34,395 bases of DNA from a virus, in the IMG/VR virus record IMGVR_UViG_3300007725_000011, positions 1 through 34,395 of that record. One strand, written 5' to 3'. This document shows positions 12,201-19,381 of the stretch, in pieces. The position numbers and the translations under genes were made by a program. Positions within the stretch are counted from its first letter, which is position 1, and every line of letters begins with the position of its first letter. The notes beneath the pieces were generated by a model. It saw nothing but the letters and a program-made list of their open reading frames with translations. It searched no databases and was not told where the DNA came from.

Positions 12201-12245
12201 ATCTTCTGCTACGAATAATCTATTTTGTCTTACTGTTTGGGCCAT
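9222..12245 (-). CDS. gp6: Baseplate wedge protein gp6 (long form)
   Basis: This 1007-aa protein starts MAQTVRQNRLFVAEDYTAIYESYINANL two bases after the gp25 stop codon. gp6 forms the iris-like inner ring of the T4 baseplate, where paired copies clamp gp25 and gp53. The N-terminal part (WIESAEFVAILDLIAQFGHNLAFRVDMNSRNNFLSTAERQDAVYKLAEFLGY, about residues 56-107) is the typical helical start of T4-like gp6/gpJ wedge proteins. The C-terminal part (IRSRVVQYVGEFFNLSNWDFGETFYFTELAAYVHGKMPGIVSSLVIIP, about 920-970) resembles the gpJ-type segment that closes the ring. T4 gp6 is about 660 aa, so some 350 residues are additional, mostly in the beta-rich middle. The gp25-gp6-giant gene order supports the call. 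The start is fixed by the tight junction with gp25. Confidence 0.88.
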   Translation of the reverse strand: MAQTVRQNRLFVAEDYTAIYESYINANLQAYDYDTIRSAMVNYVRSTYPENFNDWIESAEFVAILDLIAQFGHNLAFRVDMNSRNNFLSTAERQDAVYKLAEFLGYQSRRNLAASGLLKVTSIRTNETVIGSQGTSLAGTEIRYENSANADNLDDFITVMNAVLAPNNQFGSPRKQASIGGINTQFYNINNTPDQIFFTLSGSVQGTSASFNAVSLSYSKARNLPLETMPNPSNAFSILYRNDGTGVTSANTGFFVGVKQGEMQYKDVDINEPIDNLSVDVEATNVNETDVWVQRINDTGDVQEIWYKVDNVFGSNIAYNALSQGERNIFSVKTRENNKISIQFADRRFGNLPRGRFRIWYRTSLNDTYVLRPEDLGSNSITFQYIGADGNPYSATMVVKLKESIVNASAGETLDDIKTNAPRIYATQDRMITASDYSSYLISQSSNILKIKSVNRTHSGHSRYIDYNDPTGAYTNVNVFGRDGKITREETIGVTKSSYSDVNRIYNENIKPILSNPNVINTYYDMNRDAFTALYADYNEKTYVWQKVITLGDITTGYITDNSNNSIQSVGLTSFDYLKHVTSDALVKFLTPDGEELWARISTINNNGLGIDNVAGLPTGKTSTGIGAISLDADIPQGSEIIMVYPAFNRDFSEQEVINIISKLDNNESFSASYDYLKRQWIFESDASLEDEGWLFFVDYVATEETNYIYTNDTYIYLESNEVVFSNTNNEAALDSYTRKKSRDLTTFIMYEGNDIKEYTVYIDSLINNNKVSLAIEDKQRDSRPDNPDVFLSILGNNQSSFNNRFEWVHVPAENELVDPSFTNIVDVFALTRTYDTAYRNYLRDTSGLIDEPVPPTIDELNQQFKQVNTKKAMSDKIIYRPVRYRPLFGPKASYENRGRLRVVKVAGSNMTDNEIRSRVVQYVGEFFNLSNWDFGETFYFTELAAYVHGKMPGIVSSLVIIPEFNNSVFGDLFQIEAKTDEIFIPDVGVDIVDIIDSINDSTIKTA

Positions 12246-12247
12246 AA

Positions 12248-12631
12248 TTAAAACTCTGAATTCTGTGACTCACGGTCAAATTTTATTTCAAGTTCGGTTT
12301 GGGTCGTAGTAGGCACATATAATAACTCTACACGCAATACCACCAAATGCTCATCCTCTATAACTGTCAGAGAATTATCCATTAACTGAAATCTAGGGTC
12401 ATACGAAACAACATCAATAACATCACGCTCAATTAAATCAACAGTGGCATCATCCAATGGCTGAAAAACGTAATAAGGCAAGTTGGAACCAAACTCAGGG
12501 TTTGTCCATTTCTCGCCTTTTCGTATCGCAAAGTGATTCAACAAGTCCTGTTTCGCCAACTCCATTCCCGTTAGCGGTAAGCTTGTTCTGTATCTGTCTC
12601 GTGTAGTATAACCAATTATTTTTTTGCTCAT
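12248..12631 (-). CDS. gp25: Baseplate wedge protein gp25
   Basis: A protein of 127 aa, close to the 132 aa of T4 gp25. The family hallmark is clear: KGEKWTNPEFGSNLPYYVFQPLDD (about residues 38-61), corresponding to the EFGS region of gp25-like proteins, followed by ERDVIDVVSYDPRFQL and a C-terminal beta strand (VVLRVELLYVPTTTQTELEIKF). gp25 is a wedge core protein that touches the sheath initiator site and nucleates sheath polymerisation in contractile tails; the fold resembles lysozyme only in name and carries no enzymatic residues. It is followed immediately by gp6, the same order as in other contractile injection systems. No late-promoter octamer is present directly upstream, so it is probably read from an upstream promoter. 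Confidence 0.93.
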   Translation of the reverse strand: MSKKIIGYTTRDRYRTSLPLTGMELAKQDLLNHFAIRKGEKWTNPEFGSNLPYYVFQPLDDATVDLIERDVIDVVSYDPRFQLMDNSLTVIEDEHLVVLRVELLYVPTTTQTELEIKFDRESQNSEF

Positions 12632-12662
12632 ACTTATATTTAGCTAAAAATTATAGTAGCTT

Positions 12663-13220
12663 TTAATGAGCAAATTCCATGTTAGCGGAGTAATGTATCA
12701 ATTCAGACGGCCAATCCAAGAATTCACTCCAACCAGTGTCTGGAATGTTTATCTTAAATATTTTTGCTCTGTTGTTTATTTGATACCAACTTGGATTATA
12801 TGGTTGTGTGATAGGTTTTATTAGTTTACTGCCTTTTTGTGTGTTACATGGGAAACAGGCAGTGGTACAGTTTTCCCAACTTGTGTCGCCGCCCAGACTT
12901 CTGGGATGTACGTGGTCAATTGTTAATTCACTAGATTCAAATCTTTCACCACAGTACTGACACCTGTAGTCATCCCGGACATACATGTTCCTCCGTGAAA
13001 ATTTGGCATTTCTAGGTCGCCGATGATAACGCCGTAACATCACCACACTGGGCATGTTCATTTTGAAATTTACACTGTTTATATAGATATCATCATAATG
13101 CTTTATGATATCCACTTTTTCTTGATAATACGCTTTTATAGCATTCTGCCAACTAATCGTGCTTAATGGCAGTAAACTTAAGGGCTGAGCATCGGCATTC
13201 AATAATAGTACACTTGACAT
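12663..13220 (-). CDS. Free-standing HNH endonuclease
   Basis: A protein of 185 aa. Two Cys pairs (C87/C90 in RCQYCGE and C122/C125 in ACFPCNTQKG) bracket the catalytic motif TIDHVHPRSLGG (Asp102, His103, His105) and the later Asn117 (WENC), the usual beta-beta-alpha metal finger of bacterial-type HNH nucleases. The N-terminus (VLLLNADAQPLSLLPLSTISWQNAIKAYYQEKVDII) matches the segment that precedes this HNH type in bacterial and phage homologues. It interrupts the baseplate genes between the lysozyme-fold gene and gp25. In T4-like phages such genes are usually homing endonucleases or packaging/repair accessories; which applies cannot be told here. A late-promoter-like GATAAATA lies 23 bases before its ATG, with a GAGAAG ribosome site, so it may be expressed separately. 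Confidence 0.88.
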   Translation of the reverse strand: MSSVLLLNADAQPLSLLPLSTISWQNAIKAYYQEKVDIIKHYDDIYINSVNFKMNMPSVVMLRRYHRRPRNAKFSRRNMYVRDDYRCQYCGERFESSELTIDHVHPRSLGGDTSWENCTTACFPCNTQKGSKLIKPITQPYNPSWYQINNRAKIFKINIPDTGWSEFLDWPSELIHYSANMEFAH

Positions 13221-13243
13221 GTATTTTCTTCTCGTTATAAAAA

Positions 13244-13251
13244 TATTTATC
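13244..13251 (-). promoter_or_regulatory. Candidate late promoter variant for the HNH gene
   Basis: On the minus strand the octamer GATAAATA starts directly after the stop codon of the lysozyme-fold gene and lies 23 bases before the HNH ATG. It differs from the T4 late consensus TATAAATA only at the first base. The spacing is nearly the same as at the clear late promoter in front of the baseplate operon (22 bases). No experimental support. Confidence 0.4.
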
Positions 13252-13968
13252 TTACGATGTACTTAATAATTTTACTATTTGTCTCATTCTACTTTGTGTC
13301 ATCTTAGGCAAAAATCTCTTAGTTTCAGAATAATATACATATTCTGCCTGTTGACGTTGAACAGGAGATAGTAACTCAGGATGACGTTTGCGAATCTCTT
13401 GCAATGATTGCTCACGGATATCCTCTCTTGATTTTGGCTGACCATAATCAGCTAACATTAAAATATTAGCTTCTTGGCGTCTAATAGACCGTTGGTAATT
13501 TGATTTTATCAAAGCCGTAGCAATGTAATCCCATTTACCTTGTTTTATATAATCTCCGATGTAGAATCGGTAGGTGCCCGTCCCCACATACTTGAAATCT
13601 CCTGTGAAGAAGTACAAACTGACCAAAGCATCATATTGTGTCTGACTTAACGCATTAACGCTTATAAGTCGTTTTAATTTACGCTCTGTTTCTTTCCAAC
13701 GACCTATGAATTCACTGTAGCTCGCTGATTCCGTTAACCCATTTGAATCAATTTGTGTTTCTGAACCATAACCTATTATAGTTTTTCCATCTTGAATCAC
13801 TTGGTAAGGATTCCATCCCATATATGCCAACGCAACTGAAATAACTTCTTTGCTAGATTCTAGTTCGGATAATTGGACCAAATCATATACCAACGAGCTA
13901 TTTTTAGGAACAAAAATATCCCATTCAATCAAATTATCTTCTGTTATCTCAGGCACTTGATTGAACAT
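13252..13968 (-). CDS. Lysozyme-fold baseplate-associated protein, probably catalytically degenerate
   Basis: A protein of 238 aa. Residues about 40-150 follow the T4-lysozyme-like (GH24) pattern: KTIIGYGS, then a helical region, then VNALSQTQYDALVSLYFFTG, the usual 'L-x-Q-x-x-F/Y-D-A-L-V-S' helix. The C-terminal half (RQEANILML to the end) is basic and unrecognised. The start overlaps the gp5 stop as TAATG, so the two are probably translationally coupled. In T4 this lysozyme domain is inserted in gp5 itself; here it is a separate protein. The active site looks lost: where T4 lysozyme has Glu11-Gly, this has Met50-Gly51; Asp60 may match Asp20; Thr26 is replaced by Ile; and His31 of GIGH is Ser69 (GYGS). 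It may therefore be structural, or may cut by another residue. The fold call is moderate and the loss of activity is inferred. Confidence 0.7.
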   Translation of the reverse strand: MFNQVPEITEDNLIEWDIFVPKNSSLVYDLVQLSELESSKEVISVALAYMGWNPYQVIQDGKTIIGYGSETQIDSNGLTESASYSEFIGRWKETERKLKRLISVNALSQTQYDALVSLYFFTGDFKYVGTGTYRFYIGDYIKQGKWDYIATALIKSNYQRSIRRQEANILMLADYGQPKSREDIREQSLQEIRKRHPELLSPVQRQQAEYVYYSETKRFLPKMTQSRMRQIVKLLSTS

Positions 13969-15224
13969 TACTTGAGGTCTCCCTTAGCTTTTGTCCAATC
14001 AGTTTGTTTAGCATTTACACCTTCCCATGGATGGTGCTCGGGAACACGATTAGCAATACTCACGGTAACGTTTCTGTTGGCAGGCAAATTATTCACAAAA
14101 GGAGCCAACGCATTAGCTGCCTGAGGACCATTCATATCAATTCGGTCAGCCGTTTCTATATGGTGGCGGCTACGAATGTTAGTTGTACCACCAGCAGTAG
14201 TTTTCCAATCACTTGCTACCAAAAAGTCCATATCACCCACAGTAGTTTCAACACGAATGCCTTGAGGACCTATTGCCTTGATATTGATGTTTTTGTCAGC
14301 TTGCATATTGATATCGCCTTTAGCATGAAGATTGAAATCATCCTCAGTGTGCATACTAATTTTGCCTTTAGCATAGATATCTATATTACCTTCATCATCT
14401 AATTCAATCCAACTACTGCCATCATGATTGTTTACAAATATGAACCTATTCGTGTCATCAATAAGTATTTGAGCGCCATCTTTTGACCTGATTCTAATAT
14501 TTTTACTGTTGCCACTTTCATCACCATCGTCCATAGTCAACACATGACCTTCCGCGGTAGTGATACCAAACACTTTGCTAGGTGTTTCTCGGCGAGCACT
14601 TGATGCGCTGTGACCCCTCGCAGCATCTTCATATAGTCCTTGCTCTTTCATCCATTTCATAGGATTAGGGTCGGCTGGTCTAACTTCTGGATTACTTAAA
14701 TCTTCTGGATTCTTTTCACCTGTTTGACCAGGAACAATAGCTCCTCCTTCATAAGCATCACCGCTCGCACGGCCGCCCATCATAAAGTTTCTGTCAAACG
14801 ACATTAATGAGCCTAAAAGAAAACCTTGCTCACTACTGGCTGAATACGCAACAAGTACCGTAGTACCAGGCGCTGGAGGTTGTGGCCACATACCGTATGA
14901 TTTTACCGTACCATTAATACTTGTTAAATCCTCGCCATATACTTCAACCGCACTTGAAACTTGTAGAGGGTCAGTGTGTCCTCCAAAAGGAGTGACTAAT
15001 TGAACAGCACGAAGTCCATCCATTCCTCTTTCATGTGGTGTCTCGGGAACTTTACTCGGAGCACCAAGGGCAGGTATATGTACGAATACTCTACCCATGT
15101 AAGTTTTATCTTGTGTATCCGCGACAACAGCCAGATAAAGATTACTCAGAACATTGATATAGTCTAAGTTTTCTTGGTGTCTCTGTGCTATGTTTTTATT
15201 TGTCGTCTTTTTTGTATATCCCAT
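13968..15224 (-). CDS. gp5: Baseplate central spike protein gp5 (without lysozyme domain)
   Basis: A protein of 418 aa (T4 gp5 is 575). Residues about 28-150 form the OB-fold of gp5/VgrG proteins (LYLAVVADTQDKTYMGRVFVHIP ... YGMWPQPPAPGTTVLVAY ... EQGFLLGSL). After a Pro/Gly-rich linker, residues about 235-370 show alternating short strands (IRIRSKDGAQILIDD, IDIYAKGKISMHTEDDFNLHAKGDINMQADKNINIKA), the repeat pattern of the trimeric triple-stranded beta-helix that pierces the outer membrane. The sequence ends with a short HHPWEGVNAK tail, a His-Pro-Trp element seen near the tip region of many phage spikes. The lysozyme domain that T4 carries between the OB-fold and helix is absent; a lysozyme-fold gene follows at a TAATG overlap. 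It is preceded by the 726-aa hub gene with 8 bases between. Confidence 0.9.
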   Translation of the reverse strand: MGYTKKTTNKNIAQRHQENLDYINVLSNLYLAVVADTQDKTYMGRVFVHIPALGAPSKVPETPHERGMDGLRAVQLVTPFGGHTDPLQVSSAVEVYGEDLTSINGTVKSYGMWPQPPAPGTTVLVAYSASSEQGFLLGSLMSFDRNFMMGGRASGDAYEGGAIVPGQTGEKNPEDLSNPEVRPADPNPMKWMKEQGLYEDAARGHSASSARRETPSKVFGITTAEGHVLTMDDGDESGNSKNIRIRSKDGAQILIDDTNRFIFVNNHDGSSWIELDDEGNIDIYAKGKISMHTEDDFNLHAKGDINMQADKNINIKAIGPQGIRVETTVGDMDFLVASDWKTTAGGTTNIRSRHHIETADRIDMNGPQAANALAPFVNNLPANRNVTVSIANRVPEHHPWEGVNAKQTDWTKAKGDLK

Positions 15225-15232
15225 AATAACCT

Positions 15233-17413
15233 TTATAATTGATCAAGTTGATTTGCTACAAGCGCAACGGCAGTATTAATCTCCCGTTGACATGTTAGTT
15301 GTTGTGTGAATTCACCGCCGGCGAATCGCGATTCTACGATGACTACACGATAAACACCACTGCTTACCATATCCATTTCTTTGCCAAATGGTTTATCAGG
15401 CTGAGCAATGTTTTCATCTGGATTATATGTAGCCAATGCTATCAGTACACCGCCGTGATACAAATATTTCTGTAATGATTCTTCGCTTGTACTATCTACT
15501 ATAGCCGCATCAACAGAAGAGCCAGACGATGGCGCTGTATCTAATACTGCACCAGGAGTACCTAACCAGAATGGGTCACCTTTTATACTTAGCTCCGCCT
15601 GAAGACCGTTAGATGCACGGTTGTGTAATTCTGCCAAACGAATAGAATCTATCGTAGCTCCTGCCAATTCTGGCGTAGTCATTTCTGTTATACGCAATAA
15701 CGCAGGATTCATAGAAACATAGTTATAATTTATAGATTCTACATATGACCTGCCGGTAGATACATTTAAATCTTCCAGATATCTCACTGCTCCATAACCA
15801 GGAGATGCCTGACTTGGAGGGAACTGCTCATATATCGTTGGATTCAATTCTCGTTCTAATGCATTGATAGGAGCATAAAACGATGTGATATCACTAGGAT
15901 TAACCACTGGTGGTGCAAGCCCGTTATCATTGTAATTCTGTACAATTCCACGTGCTTGACTTTCCTGATACAATTCATCAAACGTTGGAATATCTACTGC
16001 GAAATCATCTATCGTTTTTGGTTTATTCCTAGATGATTCCATTACAAAATTTGGCGGCAAAGGTGGCACAGATTGCGGTGTACTAATAGGACCTTCTTCC
16101 GTCTTAGAACCTGTTACCATTTGTGTGGCAGTAGGATATAACTTGCCGTCAATTGGATATTTTGCCGCTGCAAACATCATATTAAAATGTATCTCAAAAT
16201 CCAAAACTTCTGTGTTTTCACCTGAGTAAAGATATGTATATTTTTTTCTTATAGGCAAAGAATCAAATCTTGCTCGCTGTACTCCGGCATTTCTCAACTT
16301 ACTTTGTTGGTCAGCATATGATTTTTCAATATCACTATACTCTTGCGAAGTTGTAACTATGAATATTATTTCAGTTATTGGTTCGCCTGTCAATGCATCA
16401 GCGTCTTCTGTTACTTCAGTGGTGGATATAACCTGAACAATAGGCGTAGGTGTAATCGGGTCTGGCTTTTTAGTTTCTTGCCACTCTACAAATGCCGGGA
16501 CGTTTGCTTGTACTTTTTGTTTTATAAACTCAACTATGTTATTACCAGGTGCTAAGTCTTCGGTTAGTTTCTTCTCTACACCATGTGTCTCAGCAGGCGA
16601 AGGTTGTTTCTCACTTCTTAATCCACCCCATAAACTATCAACTACACTCGTAGGGAAAGGTACTATTTTGTTAATAGCTTCTGGAGTTTGAAGTAATTTT
16701 TGTAATGCGCCACTTCTAGCTCCTTGTTCATCTATCTCAATACGATATCTAAATGAAGAATTTCCAGAGTTACCATGCGCTGGCTGTGCTCGCAATCTAG
16801 GCACATACACATCATTCAATGTACTTTCAAGATTTTTTATAAAATCTCGCATAGTCTCTATATCATTAACACTTATTGTAGTTTCAACGACCGCTTTCTG
16901 GATAGCTGTAGTAGTTCGTGTAGCCGCCACAATATTATACATTGTGCCTCTAGTAGTGACTTTGGCATCTACCGACTGAATAGTGAGTGTGTATAAATGA
17001 ACACCTGGATATCTTTTAACTCTATCAGTACGATGGTCTCTGCCCAAAAATTCAATCTTCAAAACATACTGAGCACTTTGCATTGTTTGCCAACCAAAAT
17101 TGCCTGTATAAGATAGTATTCTATCCAAAAGTTTGAATGCTAGTGGTTCATGTAGGTCAAATTGTATGATACCTGTAGCCATGCCACCAGTACTACTCGC
17201 ACCCACAAGAGCACTTCGCATAAGAACATTGTCTATGGTATATCCACCAGTCACACCACTTTCAGCAATAATGATAGCATCTTTTTCACTGATACTGGCA
17301 TCATTTTTTAGTGGCGATGGGTCGTTGGAAATCGCACTTGATACCATGTATAGCGTCAAGTGATAAGTTCCTAAATCAACGGTAGAAAGCCAGTTTTCGC
17401 TTAGTTTTGCCAT
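15233..17413 (-). CDS. Large baseplate hub-like structural protein (gp27-type position)
   Basis: A protein of 726 aa beginning MAKLSENWLSTVDLGTYHLTLYMVSS. It starts at a TAATG overlap with gp53 and is followed by the gp5 spike gene. The N-terminal 200 residues read as a beta-barrel-type tail-tube/hub domain (IIQFDLHEPLAFKLLDRILSYTG, YVLKIEFLGRDHR). Residues about 265-345 are Pro/Thr-rich and probably exposed. A second folded part resumes near EYSDIEKSYADQQ (about 355), and the C-terminus (YLYHGGVLIALATYNP ... VSSGVYRVVIVESRFAGGEFTQQLTCQREINTAVAL) looks like the hub strand that carries the spike in T4 gp27 and related proteins. T4 gp27 is only 391 aa, so the identity is inferred from position next to gp5 and from this C-terminal pattern. 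I did not recognise it with certainty. Confidence 0.6.
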   Translation of the reverse strand: MAKLSENWLSTVDLGTYHLTLYMVSSAISNDPSPLKNDASISEKDAIIIAESGVTGGYTIDNVLMRSALVGASSTGGMATGIIQFDLHEPLAFKLLDRILSYTGNFGWQTMQSAQYVLKIEFLGRDHRTDRVKRYPGVHLYTLTIQSVDAKVTTRGTMYNIVAATRTTTAIQKAVVETTISVNDIETMRDFIKNLESTLNDVYVPRLRAQPAHGNSGNSSFRYRIEIDEQGARSGALQKLLQTPEAINKIVPFPTSVVDSLWGGLRSEKQPSPAETHGVEKKLTEDLAPGNNIVEFIKQKVQANVPAFVEWQETKKPDPITPTPIVQVISTTEVTEDADALTGEPITEIIFIVTTSQEYSDIEKSYADQQSKLRNAGVQRARFDSLPIRKKYTYLYSGENTEVLDFEIHFNMMFAAAKYPIDGKLYPTATQMVTGSKTEEGPISTPQSVPPLPPNFVMESSRNKPKTIDDFAVDIPTFDELYQESQARGIVQNYNDNGLAPPVVNPSDITSFYAPINALERELNPTIYEQFPPSQASPGYGAVRYLEDLNVSTGRSYVESINYNYVSMNPALLRITEMTTPELAGATIDSIRLAELHNRASNGLQAELSIKGDPFWLGTPGAVLDTAPSSGSSVDAAIVDSTSEESLQKYLYHGGVLIALATYNPDENIAQPDKPFGKEMDMVSSGVYRVVIVESRFAGGEFTQQLTCQREINTAVALVANQLDQL

Positions 17414-17694
17414 TATATAAATTTCGTCGGTACGGTTAATTCCAGACCCGCTTTAAAGTCAATGATTGGGTCTAACAGAGTATCTTGATTAAAGAATGCA
17501 AATACCCACCAGACTTTAGGATTGCCATAAAGCTCGTATGCTAACAAATCTGGTCGGTTCTCGTATTTATTATCTATAACAACCGTTGTAGTTTGATATG
17601 CGCTTATGTCGCCAACTGGGTCAGTCAAAACATCCAGATATCCTCTACGGGTAAATCCTGTCTTTCTATATAAACTGTCTTTTTTGTATTCCAT
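17413..17694 (-). CDS. gp53: Baseplate wedge protein gp53 (short form)
   Basis: A protein of 93 aa. The family motif is distinct: ENRPDLLAYELYGNPKVWWVFAFFNQDTLLDPIIDFKAGLELTVP (about residues 45-90), the same 'RPDLLA-YG-WWVFA-N-D-DPI-DF-G' pattern as T4 gp53, which is 196 aa. Only the LysM-like core is present; the T4 C-terminal part is missing. gp53 joins neighbouring wedges into the hexagonal baseplate. Both ends are TAATG overlaps, with the 213-aa gene upstream and the 726-aa gene downstream, indicating a tightly coupled operon. Confidence 0.88.
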   Translation of the reverse strand: MEYKKDSLYRKTGFTRRGYLDVLTDPVGDISAYQTTTVVIDNKYENRPDLLAYELYGNPKVWWVFAFFNQDTLLDPIIDFKAGLELTVPTKFI

Positions 17695-18335
17695 TATCCC
17701 CAGAATCCTCCACCGTTAAGTAATGCTCCTGACCTATACGCTCTCAAATCAAATTCTTTTTGTTTGACAGGAGCCACTTGTACAGCCAACTCTAAACTAG
17801 CCAGCCACATGGTAGGAACAGTGATATCACCCATAACATTGTCTGTGAATGTTATATAATCTGGCTCTTCAGACAACGCATAACTAAAGTTCTTCACTAC
17901 AACAGGTGTATTTTTGAAGTGTAATGCTCCATAAGCACTAAACAATAACACAGGCGGTGGTGCGCCTGCTGTTTTTAATTTCTTTGCTTCTAAACCAAAA
18001 TCCATCTTTGTCATAGATTTGAAAAACTGAAGAGCCGCGGCGCTCATGATAGCATCTTCTTCGTCTTGCGCAGTGAATGTTGCCTGAACAGATATGGTAG
18101 GATTTGCTGTATGAGAAAAATACTGCGCCTGATATATACTATGAGGTATATCGTATTCACCATATGCTGCGGCATGTGATATCTGAATAGTAGGCGTATA
18201 TGGGAATACCACACCGCCAAACTTTTGGAGATTTGACATAATCCCTTTACTGAACATAGATGTATTACCGACATCCTTGGCCACTAACTTAGCCTTCTGA
18301 TCTCTACCAACACCCTTTGAAAACACTTTTGCCAC
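17694..18335 (-). CDS. Baseplate/tail-tube initiator-like protein (gp54 or gp48 type)
   Basis: A protein of 213 aa, first gene of the leftward late operon. The start is GTG (GTG GCA AAA, MAKVFSKG) with GAGGA 7-8 bases upstream. The middle (FPYTPTIQISHAAAYGEYDIPHSIYQAQYFSHTANPTISVQATFTAQDEEDA) and the later segment PPPVLLFSAYGALHFKNTPVVVKNFSYALSEEPDYI follow the tail-tube-like beta fold of T4 gp48/gp54, the proteins that cap the hub and start tube polymerisation. It is shorter than either T4 protein (364 and 320 aa), so I cannot say which of the two it represents. Position directly ahead of gp53 and the hub genes fits. Confidence 0.6.
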   Translation of the reverse strand: MAKVFSKGVGRDQKAKLVAKDVGNTSMFSKGIMSNLQKFGGVVFPYTPTIQISHAAAYGEYDIPHSIYQAQYFSHTANPTISVQATFTAQDEEDAIMSAAALQFFKSMTKMDFGLEAKKLKTAGAPPPVLLFSAYGALHFKNTPVVVKNFSYALSEEPDYITFTDNVMGDITVPTMWLASLELAVQVAPVKQKEFDLRAYRSGALLNGGGFWG

Positions 18336-18357
18336 GGTTTTATCCTCATTAATATTG

Positions 18358-18365
18358 TATTTATA
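18358..18365 (-). promoter_or_regulatory. Late promoter for the baseplate operon
   Basis: On the minus strand this is the exact T4 late octamer TATAAATA, followed by C as in many late promoters. It lies 22 bases before the GTG start of the first baseplate gene. Late promoters of this type need only this -10 element, read by RNA polymerase carrying the gp55 sigma factor that is encoded on the opposite side of the same intergenic region. Confidence 0.85.
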
Positions 18366-18390
18366 CTCAAAAAAACATGCTCAAATTTAC

Positions 18391-18419
18391 TTGACATTCA
18401 TTCCAAAATGTTATATAAT
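18391..18419 (+). promoter_or_regulatory. Consensus sigma70 early promoter for gp55-gp47-gp46
   Basis: TTGACA at 18391-18396 and TATAAT at 18414-18419 are separated by exactly 17 bases: a perfect match to the bacterial housekeeping promoter. It faces the gp55 gene 70 bases downstream. This predicts transcription by the unmodified host polymerase early in infection. Confidence 0.88.
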
Positions 18420-18461
18420 GTACCAAAATAGTTACATAATGCGTAAAAATGCTATCTAATG
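18403..18461 (+). repeat. Three phased imperfect direct repeats over and behind the early promoter
   Basis: Three copies of an 18-19 base unit follow one another: AAAATGTTATATAATGTA, AAAATAGTTACATAATGCG and AAAATGCTATCTAATGTA. The shared TAATG cores are at 18416, 18437 and 18457, spaced 21 and 20 bases, which is two helical turns. The first unit contains the -10 element of the early promoter; the others lie in the 5' leader. They could be operator sites for a regulator or accessory -10-like elements. Confidence 0.65.
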
Positions 18462-18489
18462 TAACAAAACAAGGACCTTACATACCATA

Positions 18490-19380
18490 ATGGCTAAAGC
18501 ACAACACTACTTAACTAACAAAGAAATACTTAAAGAAATCCATAATAGTAAAATGTCATATTGCTGGCTAATGGATAAAAAATATCACATGTATGATATC
18601 ATCATCAATCACCTTGACGATATCAACGATAGTACCATCACAGAAGCCAAAGAAAACAAAGCAAAGAGACTACAACGACTTGCGCATGAAGAGCAAGTAA
18701 AACGGTGGGAAAGAGGTGAGCTAGACAAGAAAACAAAACCAAAAGCCGCTGATTTCGCTGTTGATCCAGAATCTATTTCTACTGAAGATATTGTTGTCCG
18801 TGTGATGACGTTTGACCACATTCCATTAGAAAAACGCAAAACTAATCCAAAATCAACCGCAGATAATCATAGTCGCTGTAACTTTCCTCCATTCAAACAA
18901 TATGCCATGATTAATGGCGAATGGACAGAAGTAGCCCGCAGTCATTGGAAGGGTGACTTGACAGATGGCAAGTTTAGTGTTACACATGGTAGAACGAATG
19001 AACGCCTAGCATTTATGTACATGAAACTTTGTGAACGATACTCACAACGTAGCAACTGGCGTGGTTACACATATGTTGACGAAATGCGAGGACAAGCTAT
19101 ACTTCAACTAACGCAGATTGGTCTCCAGTTTAACGAAGCTAAGAGTGATAATCCATTTGCTTACTACACAGCGGCTATCACTAACTCGTTTACTCGTGTA
19201 CTCAATCTAGAGAAACGTAGTCAGAATATTCGTGATGACCTACTAGAAGAGCAAGGCCTAGATCCAAGTTTCACACGCTCATTCAATGCTGAATGGGAAG
19301 GTATTCAAGACCGTGAAGGACTAGATAATTTTTACGGTAACAACAAAAAAGACGATTCAGAAGAGAAAGAGGAAGAATAA
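18490..19380 (+). CDS. gp55: Late-transcription sigma factor gp55 (extended)
   Basis: A protein of 296 aa. Residues about 170-250 (ERLAFMYMKLCERYSQRSNWRGYTYVDEMRGQAILQLTQIGLQFNEAKSDNPFAYYTAAITNSFTRVLNLEKRSQNIRDDLL) carry the conserved sigma region-2-like core of T4-like gp55, with the aromatic -10-contact helix (NPFAYYTAAITNSF). gp55 replaces sigma70 on host RNA polymerase and directs it to TATAAATA late promoters, several of which lie in this window. T4 gp55 is 185 aa; the extra length is an N-terminal domain containing a basic, charged helix (residues about 50-80) and a loop with conserved-looking CNFPPFKQYA. The C-terminal tail is very acidic (KKDDSEEKEEE), where T4 gp55 has the motif that binds the sliding clamp. 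The ribosome site is AAGGA, 14 bases upstream, a rather long spacing. First gene of the early operon. Confidence 0.9.
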   Translation: MAKAQHYLTNKEILKEIHNSKMSYCWLMDKKYHMYDIIINHLDDINDSTITEAKENKAKRLQRLAHEEQVKRWERGELDKKTKPKAADFAVDPESISTEDIVVRVMTFDHIPLEKRKTNPKSTADNHSRCNFPPFKQYAMINGEWTEVARSHWKGDLTDGKFSVTHGRTNERLAFMYMKLCERYSQRSNWRGYTYVDEMRGQAILQLTQIGLQFNEAKSDNPFAYYTAAITNSFTRVLNLEKRSQNIRDDLLEEQGLDPSFTRSFNAEWEGIQDREGLDNFYGNNKKDDSEEKEEE

Positions 19381-19381
19381 G

